Assembly (NCBI GenBank): GCA_964030475.1
Contig: CAXIPT010000002.1
Span: 2,101,191-2,165,190 of the forward strand
Origin: Tethya wilhelma
Taxonomy: Eukaryota > Porifera > Demospongiae > Tethyida > Tethyidae
Direction: 5' to 3'
Length of the DNA: 64,000 bases
This document shows, piece by piece, positions 32,833 through 43,480 of the stretch. Under the pieces are notes generated by a model that saw only the letters and a list, made by a program, of their open reading frames with translations, had not been told where the DNA came from and did not search any database. A program made the translations under genes and the position numbers. How positions within the stretch are numbered: the first letter of the stretch is position 1; each line of letters opens with the position of its first letter.

Positions 32833-33959
32833 TCTTTGACCCTTACAGAAATGAATATACTGTAACCGCATGAGAATCTCTCCATCTTATATTTAATCAT
32901 GCCCCGGAAATGTAATATTTACACAATTAATAAATATACCTGAGATTACAAAAATTAGGAATGAAATAGTGAGTAAAGTGCATTCTAGGACCTGTGTATT
33001 GTTTTGTTCCAAATTATATATAGGTATATATTTGATGGAATCAACTCTTTACTCAATTTACCATTCCAATCTTGTTTGCTTATGATTTGGCTATGCAACA
33101 TTTTCAATGTTTTTTGAAAACTTATATACACCTGTCTCCAGTCTACATATTTTTGCATAAGTAATTTGTTGGCCCTGCAATAGTACACACTTATTATGAA
33201 TACTTCAAGTACAGAGCAACTGGCACATAATTAGATTCTAAAATGGATTTTTCTGCCATTGCCACTCACTCACAGGGAACAACTATCAGGCGGCTTGAAA
33301 GACAACAGATGAACAATAACGTACGTTGAAAAAAGTAAAAAACTGCTCATCAAGTCTGTAGAAGGCTTTTTGTACTTTGTATACACTTTTGACAAACACA
33401 TTAATTCTCTCACAAAATGTCTAACAGGTAAACAGGAAAACTGCTCCTACCCAGTCAAAAACTCAGTATGATATTCGATCAAGACACACAAACACCCTAC
33501 AAGCTCACACACCTCACTGCCTCTCTCTCCTTTCCACCAGGGAAGACTGGGAAAATGGACTTTATACAGCCCTGTCAAATTCAACTTTTCCTGTGACTCA
33601 GGCTTTGAGCTCACCTATGTGGCAGAGGGGTCAAAGGTCAGAGCTACACATGCTTGGTTGGATACGCCCACCATTAAGCTTCGAAGTCACAGCTAGCACA
33701 CACTCTCCGCTAGCAACTTACTGCACAATTTCATGCATATATATCCATCATATTGCATGCACAATTAAGACACACCTATACAGTATTTTATTTCATTTTT
33801 TTTTTTTTAAATTTTTTTAAAGTGCCTGGGGTCCACGTTTTTAAACGAATACTTTGAAGTGCTTTGATGTGGTCTAATTTACGGTCACTTGTATGATGAC
33901 AATTAACTTCCGGTCGCTAGTTTTGTAGGAAAATGATCTCCTGAACACTTTTATTTTCA
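32833..33959. other. Upstream flank of receptor copy 1, repeat-rich
   Basis: Matches the inverted right arm (38500-39094 and 40141-40553). Contains a family-2-like half element with CCATTCCAATCTTGTTTGC (about 33063). It also contains a ~200-bp interspersed repeat (about 33640-33800) that recurs at 38560-38700 inverted and at 62125-62275. No gene. Confidence 0.6.
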
Positions 33960-34215
33960 ATTGTATATTTGATATAAAAATCTTGGATAGCAAAGATAAT
34001 CTACAAAGAGGATCTGGATATGGGAGCATTACCATCATAGTTTGTTGTTTCATTACTTGACATATTATCGACTTTATCATTGGATAGATCATTTTGAATT
34101 TCATGAATTGATCAACACAAGCAGCATACATTGGTGGATGATACTTTAAAATGATACACAGAGTGCAACCATCCCAATAATTGGCATTCTTTGACCCCTA
34201 CAGAAATGGATCTAC
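33960..34215 (-). pseudogene. GABA-B-like receptor pseudogene fragment, first-exon region
   Basis: On the minus strand it resembles the start of the intact receptor. It has GGGTCAAAGAATGCC ahead of a signal-peptide-like stretch, a gap, and then the MLPYPDPL motif near 34000-34030, with frameshifts. It is the inverted counterpart of 37890-38160. It is a decayed third receptor copy. Confidence 0.65.
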
Positions 34216-34555
34216 CTTAACTGCTTGGGAATTTGTTCATCCTATATGTGTAACGGAATGAGGAGCTGTGCATGTATTGTTTATGTTCCATATTGCGTTA
34301 ATGGAATCAACTCTTCACTCAATTTACCATTCCAATCTTGTTTGTTTGTGATTTGGCTGTGCAACTTACATGGAATCAATCAATTTAACATTCCAATCTT
34401 GTTTGCTTATGATTTGGCTGTGCATCATTTTCAATGTTTTTATGTATTGAAAACTTATTCTCACCTGTCCCATGCAGTCTCTATACTTCTCCCTAATTGA
34501 CCTGTCAGTGGCCTGGAATAATATGCATTCTTTTTAAATAGCTAATTGCTATANA

Positions 34556-35519
34556 TAATATATCTAGCTCAGTACCAATGTGCTCGTATTTCACCAGAGC
34601 ATATATAGCTATATATTATCTTATCTTATTTATTTTTTCTTTTGCTTGCTGCACTCACGCTTGTTATCATCCCCGCAATTTCTGCGTTAGCTTTCTTCCT
34701 ATCTGATCAATGTAGGAGCAATTGCAAGCAGCACATGGAATCTTGTACAGAACATTACAATTCTGTAAGTCTGGTACTGCATGGGTCCTTGGGGTGTGAC
34801 AGGATATGCCTTAGTGTCTGAAGTATTGGAACATATCAAAACAACACAATGGATACCCAAGTCAGATAACAAGCATTCAGAGGGGGATGGGGAGTCTCTG
34901 GGCGGAGCAATTCATTGTGTTTATGTCAGAGCTCTCTATAGAAATAGCTGACTTCTCCTTATAGCTTGCTCCTCCTTTTGCTGAGTGGCTCGATCCATTT
35001 TCAATAGGGGTTTCTTTAAGTTACGTTCTGCTAGCTAGAGGTCAGGATCCAGAGTGTCTCCAATAAAAGTAGATGAGAGAAGTCCTAAAGTTTTTCAGTG
35101 GGTTTTTACACTGCGCGTTTGAATCTTGTGTGATTCCTGGTTTGTATGCATGATTCATGTTTTGGTGTCATTAGACCCTTGCCTTCTTGGACCAGGAACC
35201 CTAGAGGATAATATGGTGCCAGCCTGGCTCACTAAACTGATTACAGAGTAGTATCTACACTACTCAGATTCAATTTAAAGCCCACTGTTCTTTCTAGCAG
35301 GGATCACCCCATGAAATACACATATGCCCTGAGGTCATCAGCAGGGGAGTACACACACAGCTTTTCAGTGTTTCTATAGAAAAGACAGAAAATGAAACTT
35401 GAAATAGTGTAATTTACATATTTCTGCAAGCTCTGACAATAAGTTTATCAAATAACAGACAGGTACACCTGCTGTAATAAAGTCTAGATTTGTTGTGAAC
35501 CAATGGCCATTGTAATCAA
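34556..35519. other. Spacer of the inverted duplication, left part
   Basis: 34556-34650 matches 60486-60504 joined to 61145-61235, the empty form of a hAT-type MITE site. The rest has no coding signal and no recognised repeat. Confidence 0.55.
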
Positions 35520-36494
35520 TACACAAGTACAAAAAACATTAGAAATGTAAATCAAACATAGGAATGGCCAAATCATAAAAAAGCGAGCAAACAAGATAGG
35601 AATGGTTGTCAGATTGAGCGAGGAGTTCATTTCACTGTGTCACCTATGTTCATATCCCTACTGAGCTCAATGACATTGTAGACACAGGAATGAACTCGCT
35701 CAATCTGACAACCATTCCTATCTTGTTTGCTCGTTTTTTTATGATTTGGCCATTCCTATGTTTGATTTACATTTCTAATGTTTTTTGTACTTGTTTGTTC
35801 TATTTTTTTTATAATATCAGTAGAATATAGTCTTCAGGCTGAGCAGAGAACTTGCCTGGCAACTGTTATGATAGCCCGCCTCAAGTGACGGTCGATGCAG
35901 CCTTTCAGACGGCTGAAAATCTAAACCTCCAAGCAGGCAACGTGCTGAAGAACTGAACACAGAGAACGAGAGGATAGGATCTAGGACAGAACTTAGGTGC
36001 ACTGCATGATTGCAATAGATTCCAAATAACGCGCACTTGAATATGGAAAGGGTCGTTAGGCTAGCTAGCTCATGAATAATGCATGAGTTTAGAAATTATA
36101 TGGAGAGGCGCTTTTCGCCTTGTATCTAGCGACTCAAAGAGAAGCACAAATAACCGATGGCAAAAGCGATTGAAGACAAAGAAACCAAGTTTGTTTGTTC
36201 AAGAATCAGCTTCTAAAAGTGAATGGTCTTTGAGATATGGCGTGAGAAGATAGAAGAAGAAGAAGAAGAAGAATAAGAAGATGGAGAAAATTAGAGGTTT
36301 GGTTGGGTACTTTAGCGATGGTTTTAGGCCATGTTTTTGGGCTCATTAAAAAGAGCTAAATAGTAGCTTAAGAAGCCTTTTAGAGCCAAGTGCTCCGTTT
36401 TTGCAGAGTTATTCGCGTGAATATTTGTATAGCGCTAATGGGCCATCCGTGCCATTCCTGTGTTCCTATGTACCCAGTACTACCGTACTGGGAA
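35520..36494 (-). mobile_element. Hairpin transposon, family 2, copy a
   Basis: A long inverted repeat lies at the left (arms about 35522-35633 and 35690-35797, containing ATAGGAATGG). The short hairpin is at the right, 36475-36494, with stem CCCAGTAC and loop TACC (GGTA on the other strand). Length is ~975 bp. Layout and hairpin loop are the same as in family 1, but the body differs. Internal (GAA)n at about 36250-36282. A near-identical inverted copy lies at 63004-63980. Confidence 0.75.
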
Positions 36495-36572
36495 TGTTAT
36501 GATAATCAAAGTCCTGATTCATCTCTTAAGAAGAGCAACCAGGTAGTTCCAGGCAACTTCAGTGCATTTAAT

Positions 36573-37051
36573 TCCAAATAACGCACACTTTTGTGTGTGG
36601 AAATGGTTGTCAATTCAAATTTTCTAGAAGCTAATGAATTATGCATGATTGTAGAAATTAATGGCGGCCATATGGAGGAGGCGCTTTTCGCCTTGTATCT
36701 AGCTACTCAATGAGAGGCGCTAAAAACCGATGGCAAAAGCGACTGTCCCGGAAAAAACCAAGTTCGTTCGTTCAAGAATCAGCTTCTAAGAAGGAAGAAG
36801 GAGAAGGAGAAGAAGAAGGAGAAGGAGAAGGAGAAGAAGAAAATTGGAGGTTTGGCATGTTTGTGTTTGTTACTTTAGCGATGTTTTAGGCCATGTTTTT
36901 GGGCTCATTAGAAAGAGAAAGAGCTAAATAGTAGCTTTAGAAGCCTTTTAGTGCTAAGCGCTCAGTTTTTGCAGAGTTATTCGCGTGAATATTTGTATTG
37001 CGCTAATGGGCCATCCGTGCCATTCCTGTGTACCCAGTGCTACCGTACTGG
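36573..37051 (-). mobile_element. Hairpin transposon, family 2, copy b (body and short hairpin only)
   Basis: Repeats the right half of copy a: ATAACGC(G/A)CACTT, GGCGCTTTTCGCCTTGTATC, an expanded (GAA)n at about 36787-36842, and the short hairpin at 37032-37051 with one stem mismatch. The long inverted repeat is missing. An inverted relative is at 62459-62938. Confidence 0.7.
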
Positions 37052-37557
37052 GAATATACACTGTAAAAACAGAAGTGTGTAGTGCGGCACACCAAGAGTG
37101 CATGTCTCAACCGAGGTGTGTACTTGGTTTTTACACTGTTACCGTAGTTACAGAAATATAGGAGGGTTGTCTTTTGGCTTATCAGAGGATCATTTTTTGG
37201 CTTATTTTCTATGTTTAGGTCAATGACCTTATTGGCCCCAGGAGCTATAGAAGATAGTCACTAATAATTGAGAAAAAAGGATCCGTGGAGCAATATGATT
37301 GGCAGCTAAGGCTCGCTCCATAGAAACATTCTGATGCAAAAACTCCTGTAAATCTCATAGGCTACAGAAGGATGTAAACTGGTGATTTTCAGAATGTGAT
37401 TTTTGTTATATTCTATTAATCGGCCTGATACTGGATACATGCATTGTTGGCAAGATATTACTGAAAAAAATATGCCAATTTCTAAATATTGCACACTAAA
37501 TTACAATTAGCAGGTAGTACCAGGAAGTTATTGCTCGCTTGCTCTGTACTTAATATA
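37052..37557. other. Spacer of the inverted duplication, right part
   Basis: No gene. It has short mirrored motifs CTGTAAAAAC (about 37070) and GGTTTTTACAC (about 37125), which may be ends of a small insertion. Confidence 0.4.
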
Positions 37558-37889
37558 GCAATTAGCTATTTAAAAAGAATGCATATTATTCCAGGCCACT
37601 GACAGGTCAATTAGGGAGAAGTATAGAGACTGCATGGGACAGGTGAGAATAAGTTTTCAATACATAAAAACATTGAAAATGATGCACAGCCAAATCATAA
37701 GCAAACAAGATTGGAATGTTAAATTGATTGATTCCATGTAAGTTGCACAGCCAAATCACAAACAAACAAGATTGGAATGGTAAATTGAGTGAAGAGTTGA
37801 TTCCATTAACGCAATATGGAACATAAACAATACACAGCTCCTCATTCCGTTACACATATAGGATGAACAAATTCCCAAGCGGTTAAGGT

Positions 37890-38460
37890 AAATCCATTTC
37901 CGTAGGGGTCAAAGAATGCCAATTATTGGGACGGTTGCACTCTGTGTATCATTTTAAAGTATCATCCACCAATGTATGCTGCTTGTGTTGAATTCATTAA
38001 ATTTAGAATGATCTATCCAATGCTCCCATATCCAGATCCTCTTTGTAGATTATCTTTGCTGTAAATTATGATGATGGACATTACATTACCCAAGCTGAAT
38101 GTTAAGCTGTTGAAGACATCAACAATCAGAATGATATGCTTAGATATTACAACTTGAAGTTAATCATGAGTCAGGGCTAGGCCATATAGCTACCAAGTGG
38201 TTCAGCTAGGAGTTTGCCACGAAAATTTTGGTGAATTGAGTTAAAAATCTGGTGCATTGTGATCAGAAATCATTACTGCATGCTTTCACAGTGGTGATAC
38301 TAGATTATTTCTTGAAAGCTGCACATCCTTGAAAAGATTACAAAACTAAAAAAAATTATTGGTTAGGCCATGGCCTGACTGGCCAATATATGTATTTCCC
38401 CCAGGCCCTGTGAGTGATGGAGGATGTAGTGTAAAGAATGAACCATTTTTTGCTGTTTAG
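37890..38460 (+). pseudogene. GABA-B-like receptor pseudogene fragment
   Basis: Resembles the intact gene at 40540-40900. It has GGGTCAAAGAATGCC, a decayed signal peptide, CTCCCATATCCAGATCCTCT, ATTATGATGATGGACAT and GAAGACATCAACAA. After an insertion of ~230 bp it resumes with GTGATGGAGGATGTAG (about 38412). Stops and deletions show it is dead. The left arm holds a shorter version. Confidence 0.7.
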
Positions 38461-39094
38461 CTAGCGTCTTTAGCTTCTAACTAGTTAGTAGTAAACTATA
38501 GATGTTTTTAAAATAGCTTTAATTTGTTTACTGGTTGGATAAAGCCTGCATAGGTGTGTCTTGTGTATGCAATATGATGGATATATATGCATGAAATTGT
38601 GCAATAAGTTGCTAGCGGAGAGTGTGTGCTAGCTGTGACTTCGAAGCTTAATGGTGGGCGTATCCAACCAAGCGTGTGTAGTTCTGACCTTTGCCCCCTT
38701 TGCCACATAGGTGAGCTCAAAGCCTGAGTCACAGGAAAAGTTGAATTTGACAGGGCTGTATGAAATCCATTTTTCTTCCCTGGTGGAAAGGAGAGAGAGG
38801 CAGTGAGGTGTGTGAGCTTGTAGGGTGTTTGTGTGTCTTGATCAAATATCATACTGAGTTTTTGACTGGGTAGGAGCAGTTTTCCTGTTTACCTGTTAGA
38901 CATTTTGTGAGAGAATTAATGTGTTTGTCAAAAGTGTATACAAATTAAGTACAAAAAGCCTTCTACAGACTTGATGAGCAGTTTTTTTTACTTTTTTCAA
39001 CGTACGTTTTTTTGTTCATCTGTTGTCTTTCAAGCCGCCTGATAGTTGTTCCCTGTGAGTGAGTGGCAATGGCAGAAAAATCCATTTTAGAGAG

Positions 39095-40140
39095 CTACTA
39101 AATTTCACCTTTGACCCTTTTGAGCAATGATGAGCCATTTTGAGACCAACATATGGGACACAAATTAAACCAGTTCAATAAGTGGCCCATAACATGAGTA
39201 CATTAAAATGGGCCATGTAGGCATGTAACAGATGTCCCCCCACATGGTCGACTCGTAAAGTGAAAAACATTATCATGCCATAAATATTAAGTTTTTGTAA
39301 ACTATTAAGTGTAACAATAATTGTCTAATATATGGGGGCATATCAGCTAATGTGCCTGTATACAACCTGGTTCAAATTCTATGCAAGTATTTTTCATAAA
39401 TTCACATCAAGAAGGTTAAATCCCTTCAACTTAAGGGTCAAATTATTAAACCGTTTTGAGTAACCCATCTGAAAAACGCAGCAAGCAAACTTTCTCATAT
39501 TTATCCGCACATATTAATTATGTAACGCTTTCTTAATTAAAACTAAGGTATGATTCTCTTGGACCTAATTATGGCTTTTGTTAGTGTGCTTTATTTAGAA
39601 TTGGTTAGGCATCCCAAAAGAGGTTGGGTTTGGACTTCGGCACTACTGTAACTGTAAAAGTTAACACAAATAAATTACAACAATAGCACGGCTGATTTAC
39701 GCAGTTTGACATATAATTTGCACTGTAATAACTGACTGCAGCAAAATTGTCCCTTTATAATAGTGTGTAAACTTGATTGTGTGGTGGGCCTAATTTTGAG
39801 AGACTAGTGCATGTTCTACAGATTGGCCTGAATAAACTTCAACACATTCAACCAGTTCGACTGTCATCTGTCTCAAGCAATGCAAATAGGCATCCAGTGT
39901 TTTGTTTTTAAAGGATATGGGCTTTTGCCATTTGACTAGTGGCTGATATGCTCATATTTTATGACTTTCTTTTTCAATGAATAGAGTTGACAGGCATAGC
40001 TTCTACCACTCACTCCAAGCATTCACAAGAACTGTTTCTTCGATCAGCCTTCACTGGGATTTCATAGCAACAATTAATCGCTTAAAATTTATGCAAAAAA
40101 ATTGATTTCTGAAAATGTTTTCTGTAAGTGGGCAATAACC
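39095..40140. other. Arm-specific block without a gene
   Basis: About 1 kb present in the right arm only, between CCATTTTAGAG and ATTATGTGCCAG. No ORF, terminal repeats or target duplication could be seen, so insertion here and deletion in the left arm are equally possible. Confidence 0.5.
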
Positions 40141-40553
40141 CACCAGGGCAACAATTATGTGCCAGTTGCTCTGTACTTGAAGTATTCATAATAAGTGTGT
40201 ATTATTGCAGTGCTGACAAATTACTTATTCAATAATATGTAGACTGGAGATAGGTGTACATAAGTTTTCTAAAAACATTGAAAATGTTGCATAGCCAAAC
40301 CATAAGCAAACAAGATTGGAATGGTAAATTGAGTAAAGAGTTGATTCCATCAAATATATACCTATATAATTTGGAACAAAACAATACACAGGTCCTAAAA
40401 TGCACTTTACTCACTATATTTCATTCCTAATGTTGTAATTTCATGTATTTATTAATTGTGTTAGTATTACTTTTCCGGGGAATGATTATATATAAGATGG
40501 AGAGATTCTCATGCGGTTATATACAGTATATTCATTTCTGTATAGGTCAAAGA

Positions 40554-42863
40554 ATGCCGATTTTTCGAACAGTTATATTAGTTCTGTGTATCATTTCAAA
40601 AGTGGCCGCATTGATCACCAATGCCGCTTATGGTGAATTCACAACTGGTCTTTCTGATGATCAACTTAGTATGTCAACCAATGACACAGTGTATGTGATG
40701 GTGATGCTCCCATATCCAGATCCTCTTGGTAGACCATCCTTTGCTGCAAATTATGATGATGGACATGACATTACCCCAGCTGCTTTTTTAGCTGTTGAAG
40801 AAATCAACAATTGCAGTGATATGCTTAGAGGCTACAACTTGAAGTTGATACTGAGTGATGGAGGATGTAGCATAAAAGAACGAACAGTTTTTAGCTATGC
40901 AAAGGATTTACATCACATTTATCATAATGATAGCCTAAACATTCCCTTGATAGGTGTGGCAGGTCCAGGTTGTGATATTGCTGTAGATACTATTCTAGAT
41001 CTGACAACTGAAAAACGGACTTCAATTGTAAGTGTTCATTGGGGTGGTGCAGATGAGAATTCTATGTTTCCAAATGGCTTTGGAATAATTGGCCCAGATT
41101 CTGCTTATGCTAGTGCATATTTTGAACTGATTCAAAAGAATAAGTGGAAGAAAGTGGCTGTGTTGTATTCTACAATTGAAGCTGAAGGGGAAGCAGTTCT
41201 ACAAGGGCTACAAAAGGCAGCTAAAGTGTCAACACAGTATAATAATGTTATTCAATTTGTGACTGAAATTTACGACAACTTTATACCACTTGAAATTGTT
41301 CGTTCATTGTTTTTACGAGTTGTTATCGTTGCAGCAACTCCTAGCCTTTCACGGCGATTGCTATGCTTAGCATTTTATAATGGAATGGTCTTCCCCGAGT
41401 ATCAGTGGATCTTCAAAACAAAAACTGATGTTGACTTTCATGATGTCGCTTTTTCATACAATTTCCAATACAAATGTTCAAAAGAAGACATATTAACAGC
41501 TCTAAATGGAAGCCTTAATATCTTTCAAAGATTTTTATCTAATGCTATTAGGACTATATCTAATCACACACATTCAGAGTATCAAGAAGCCTACAGAAAT
41601 CAAATTAAAGCTTACAAAGGAAGGTTTAACGTGAAAGCCTTTTGGACACCATGGTCTGGAGTCACATATGATTCAATCTGGGCATTAGCACTTGCTTTAA
41701 ATAGCACTATTGATGAGTTTAAGAATTTGAGCAGTCAATTTAGGGGTAGTGTGTTACGAAAAGAAATCGCAAATGTAGTTCGAAAGGAAATGCTTAGTAT
41801 TGACTTTCAAGGAGTTACTGGTCGAATTAAATTTAACAACAAAACACACTTTATTGAGCCAGAGTTTGATATAATTCAGTACAATGGCTCAGGATTTGGT
41901 GAGGTAGTGTTGATTTACAGTCAAGGAAAATTAATCACTTTACCCGAAATAAACGGACACTTTATTGAAAGTAGTTTTGAATCACATTATAGTCGTTTGG
42001 CACTGAGTGTTTCTACGCCCTTACTAGCATGTGTGTTCATTGTTTTTTCAATTACAATAGCCATTCAAGTTGTCAACACTCTATACAGAAAAACAAAGTC
42101 AATCAAGGCTTCCAGTCATCGTCTAAATCACATGATTCTTGTGGGATTCTACTTTATCCTCATGGGAATGACTGTATATACTGTACAGAGAAGTATTGTT
42201 GTTTTAAACATGATAACACAAAAAATGTTGTGCAACTTGGTTCCATGGTGTATCAGCATAGGCCTGACACTTGTATTGGGAATGGTATGTCTGAAAACAT
42301 GGCGACTTTACTATAATATTATCTTCACATCTAAACACATAAAAACTCGTACTAAGACTAAACAGATTTTTCTTAAAGACTATACCTTGGCTATATTCCA
42401 GTGTGTACTCATTTTTATAGATGTTATCGTGCTAGTCATTTGGAGTGTTACAAATCCGTTGATACCCACTGAGACAATGAGTCAAAACCATGATGGAACA
42501 GTTAGCATTGAAAGTGAGTGCACCTCACAATGGATCCTGCAATTCAGTCTTATTCTTGGTGGAGGGAAAATGTTAATCTTGTTCTTTTCGCTAATGTTTG
42601 GACTGCTCGCGCGAAGCAGACAAATCAAAGAGTTTGAAACCAACAATATTGTGATACTAGTGTATCTCCTTTCCATCCTGGCTGCCCTTGGAGTTCCAAC
42701 ATATGTAATTGTTAGTATCCAGAAAGTGGGACTGACAGTAGAGGTGTTGGTGTTGGATGCTCTACTACTTGCTGTTATGGGTGTGTGCTTTGTAACACTC
42801 TTTCTACCACCTATAATTCCTCTCATAAAGTATCGAAACAAACTTGCACCAGGAACAAAATAA
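40554..42863 (+). CDS. GABA-B-like class C G-protein-coupled receptor, copy 2 (intact, intronless)
   Basis: 769 aa from ATG 40554. An in-frame ATG at 40443 exists, but the later one starts directly with a signal peptide (MPIFRTVILVLCIISKVAA) and is preferred. Residues ~25-500 form a Venus-flytrap ligand-binding domain (VMVMLPYPDPLGRPSF, GVAGPGCDIAVDTI, GWGG-type VSVHWGGADENS). Seven TM helices follow, from LSVSTPLLACVFIVF to VLVLDALLLAVMGVCFV, with a very short cytoplasmic tail ending APGTK. No Cys-rich domain is present between the flytrap and the TM region, which favours the GABA-B branch over mGluR-type receptors. The ligand is unknown. The AATAAA at 42858-42863 overlaps the stop codon. 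The gene shares an inverted duplication with the disrupted copy 1. Confidence 0.88.
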   Translation: MPIFRTVILVLCIISKVAALITNAAYGEFTTGLSDDQLSMSTNDTVYVMVMLPYPDPLGRPSFAANYDDGHDITPAAFLAVEEINNCSDMLRGYNLKLILSDGGCSIKERTVFSYAKDLHHIYHNDSLNIPLIGVAGPGCDIAVDTILDLTTEKRTSIVSVHWGGADENSMFPNGFGIIGPDSAYASAYFELIQKNKWKKVAVLYSTIEAEGEAVLQGLQKAAKVSTQYNNVIQFVTEIYDNFIPLEIVRSLFLRVVIVAATPSLSRRLLCLAFYNGMVFPEYQWIFKTKTDVDFHDVAFSYNFQYKCSKEDILTALNGSLNIFQRFLSNAIRTISNHTHSEYQEAYRNQIKAYKGRFNVKAFWTPWSGVTYDSIWALALALNSTIDEFKNLSSQFRGSVLRKEIANVVRKEMLSIDFQGVTGRIKFNNKTHFIEPEFDIIQYNGSGFGEVVLIYSQGKLITLPEINGHFIESSFESHYSRLALSVSTPLLACVFIVFSITIAIQVVNTLYRKTKSIKASSHRLNHMILVGFYFILMGMTVYTVQRSIVVLNMITQKMLCNLVPWCISIGLTLVLGMVCLKTWRLYYNIIFTSKHIKTRTKTKQIFLKDYTLAIFQCVLIFIDVIVLVIWSVTNPLIPTETMSQNHDGTVSIESECTSQWILQFSLILGGGKMLILFFSLMFGLLARSRQIKEFETNNIVILVYLLSILAALGVPTYVIVSIQKVGLTVEVLVLDALLLAVMGVCFVTLFLPPIIPLIKYRNKLAPGTK

Positions 42864-43480
42864 ATACAAGTCAATAGTTAATAAGTAGATTGATAAATGA
42901 GTGAACTATATAGGTGTTGAGTTGTGTGTTCTGTAGCTTATTACATAAAGCATATGTTTTGATCCTTAAGTTATTTGAAGTTGAACATTGGCAATAGTAC
43001 TATTATTATGGAAATGCACGTACATGACTCAAGTGTCTGCTTTTATGTTGCTCGCTTTATGTTGCTCTTATTTATGTCATATGACTTATTGTACATGAAT
43101 AATTAATGATTTGTGAATAACTTTTTAGTTCCAGTGTGCAGAGTTTGGCTGCAAATTTTTGTACTTCCTCCATGCAGGGATGATGTTAGCGTCACTTGGA
43201 ATGGATCCCGTACAGCACAACAATACTCCAATTTAGGGTAAACAGCAGCTTTTAGAGTACAGAGCAGACACGGGGAGGAGAGTCTTTAAACCGGTAGTGG
43301 ATTATAGCCAAGATGATATTTGGCACTCCAACAGGATAGCTCAATGTGCTTCGACCAATAGAGCTTGGAGAGATAGGATGGCACTTGTGAGACCTAGAGA
43401 TTGGCAGAAGCTGAGTCTTGGTTTGGTTTGGGGTCAAGCCTTGGGAGGACATCCAGTTGAGAACTTTGTCAGGAGTTGAT

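Larger units (their letters stand above)
24270..34555 (+). repeat. Left arm of a large inverted duplication
   Basis: Block by block this arm is the reverse complement of 37558-43480: LINE tail, GABA-B-like receptor, upstream flank, and a receptor pseudogene fragment. The gypsy element (26886-32563) is present only in this arm. Without it the arms are about 4.6 and 5.9 kb; most of the difference is a ~1-kb block (about 39095-40140) unique to the right arm. Confidence 0.85.
37558..43480 (-). repeat. Right arm of the large inverted duplication
   Basis: Reverse complement of 24270-34555 minus the gypsy element. It carries receptor copy 2 intact, the receptor pseudogene fragment, and the LINE tail (42864-43480). 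A block at about 39095-40140 has no counterpart in the left arm. Confidence 0.85.

Noticed and set aside
33593..33820. ORF recurring at 38508-38852 and 62057-62329
   Set aside because: It lies in an interspersed repeat; frames are not consistently maintained and there is no start or splice context.
36390..36581. 63-codon ORF identical to 62918-63109, and a second pair 35817-36002/63497-63682
   Set aside because: Identity comes from the duplicated family-2 transposon; no gene-like features.
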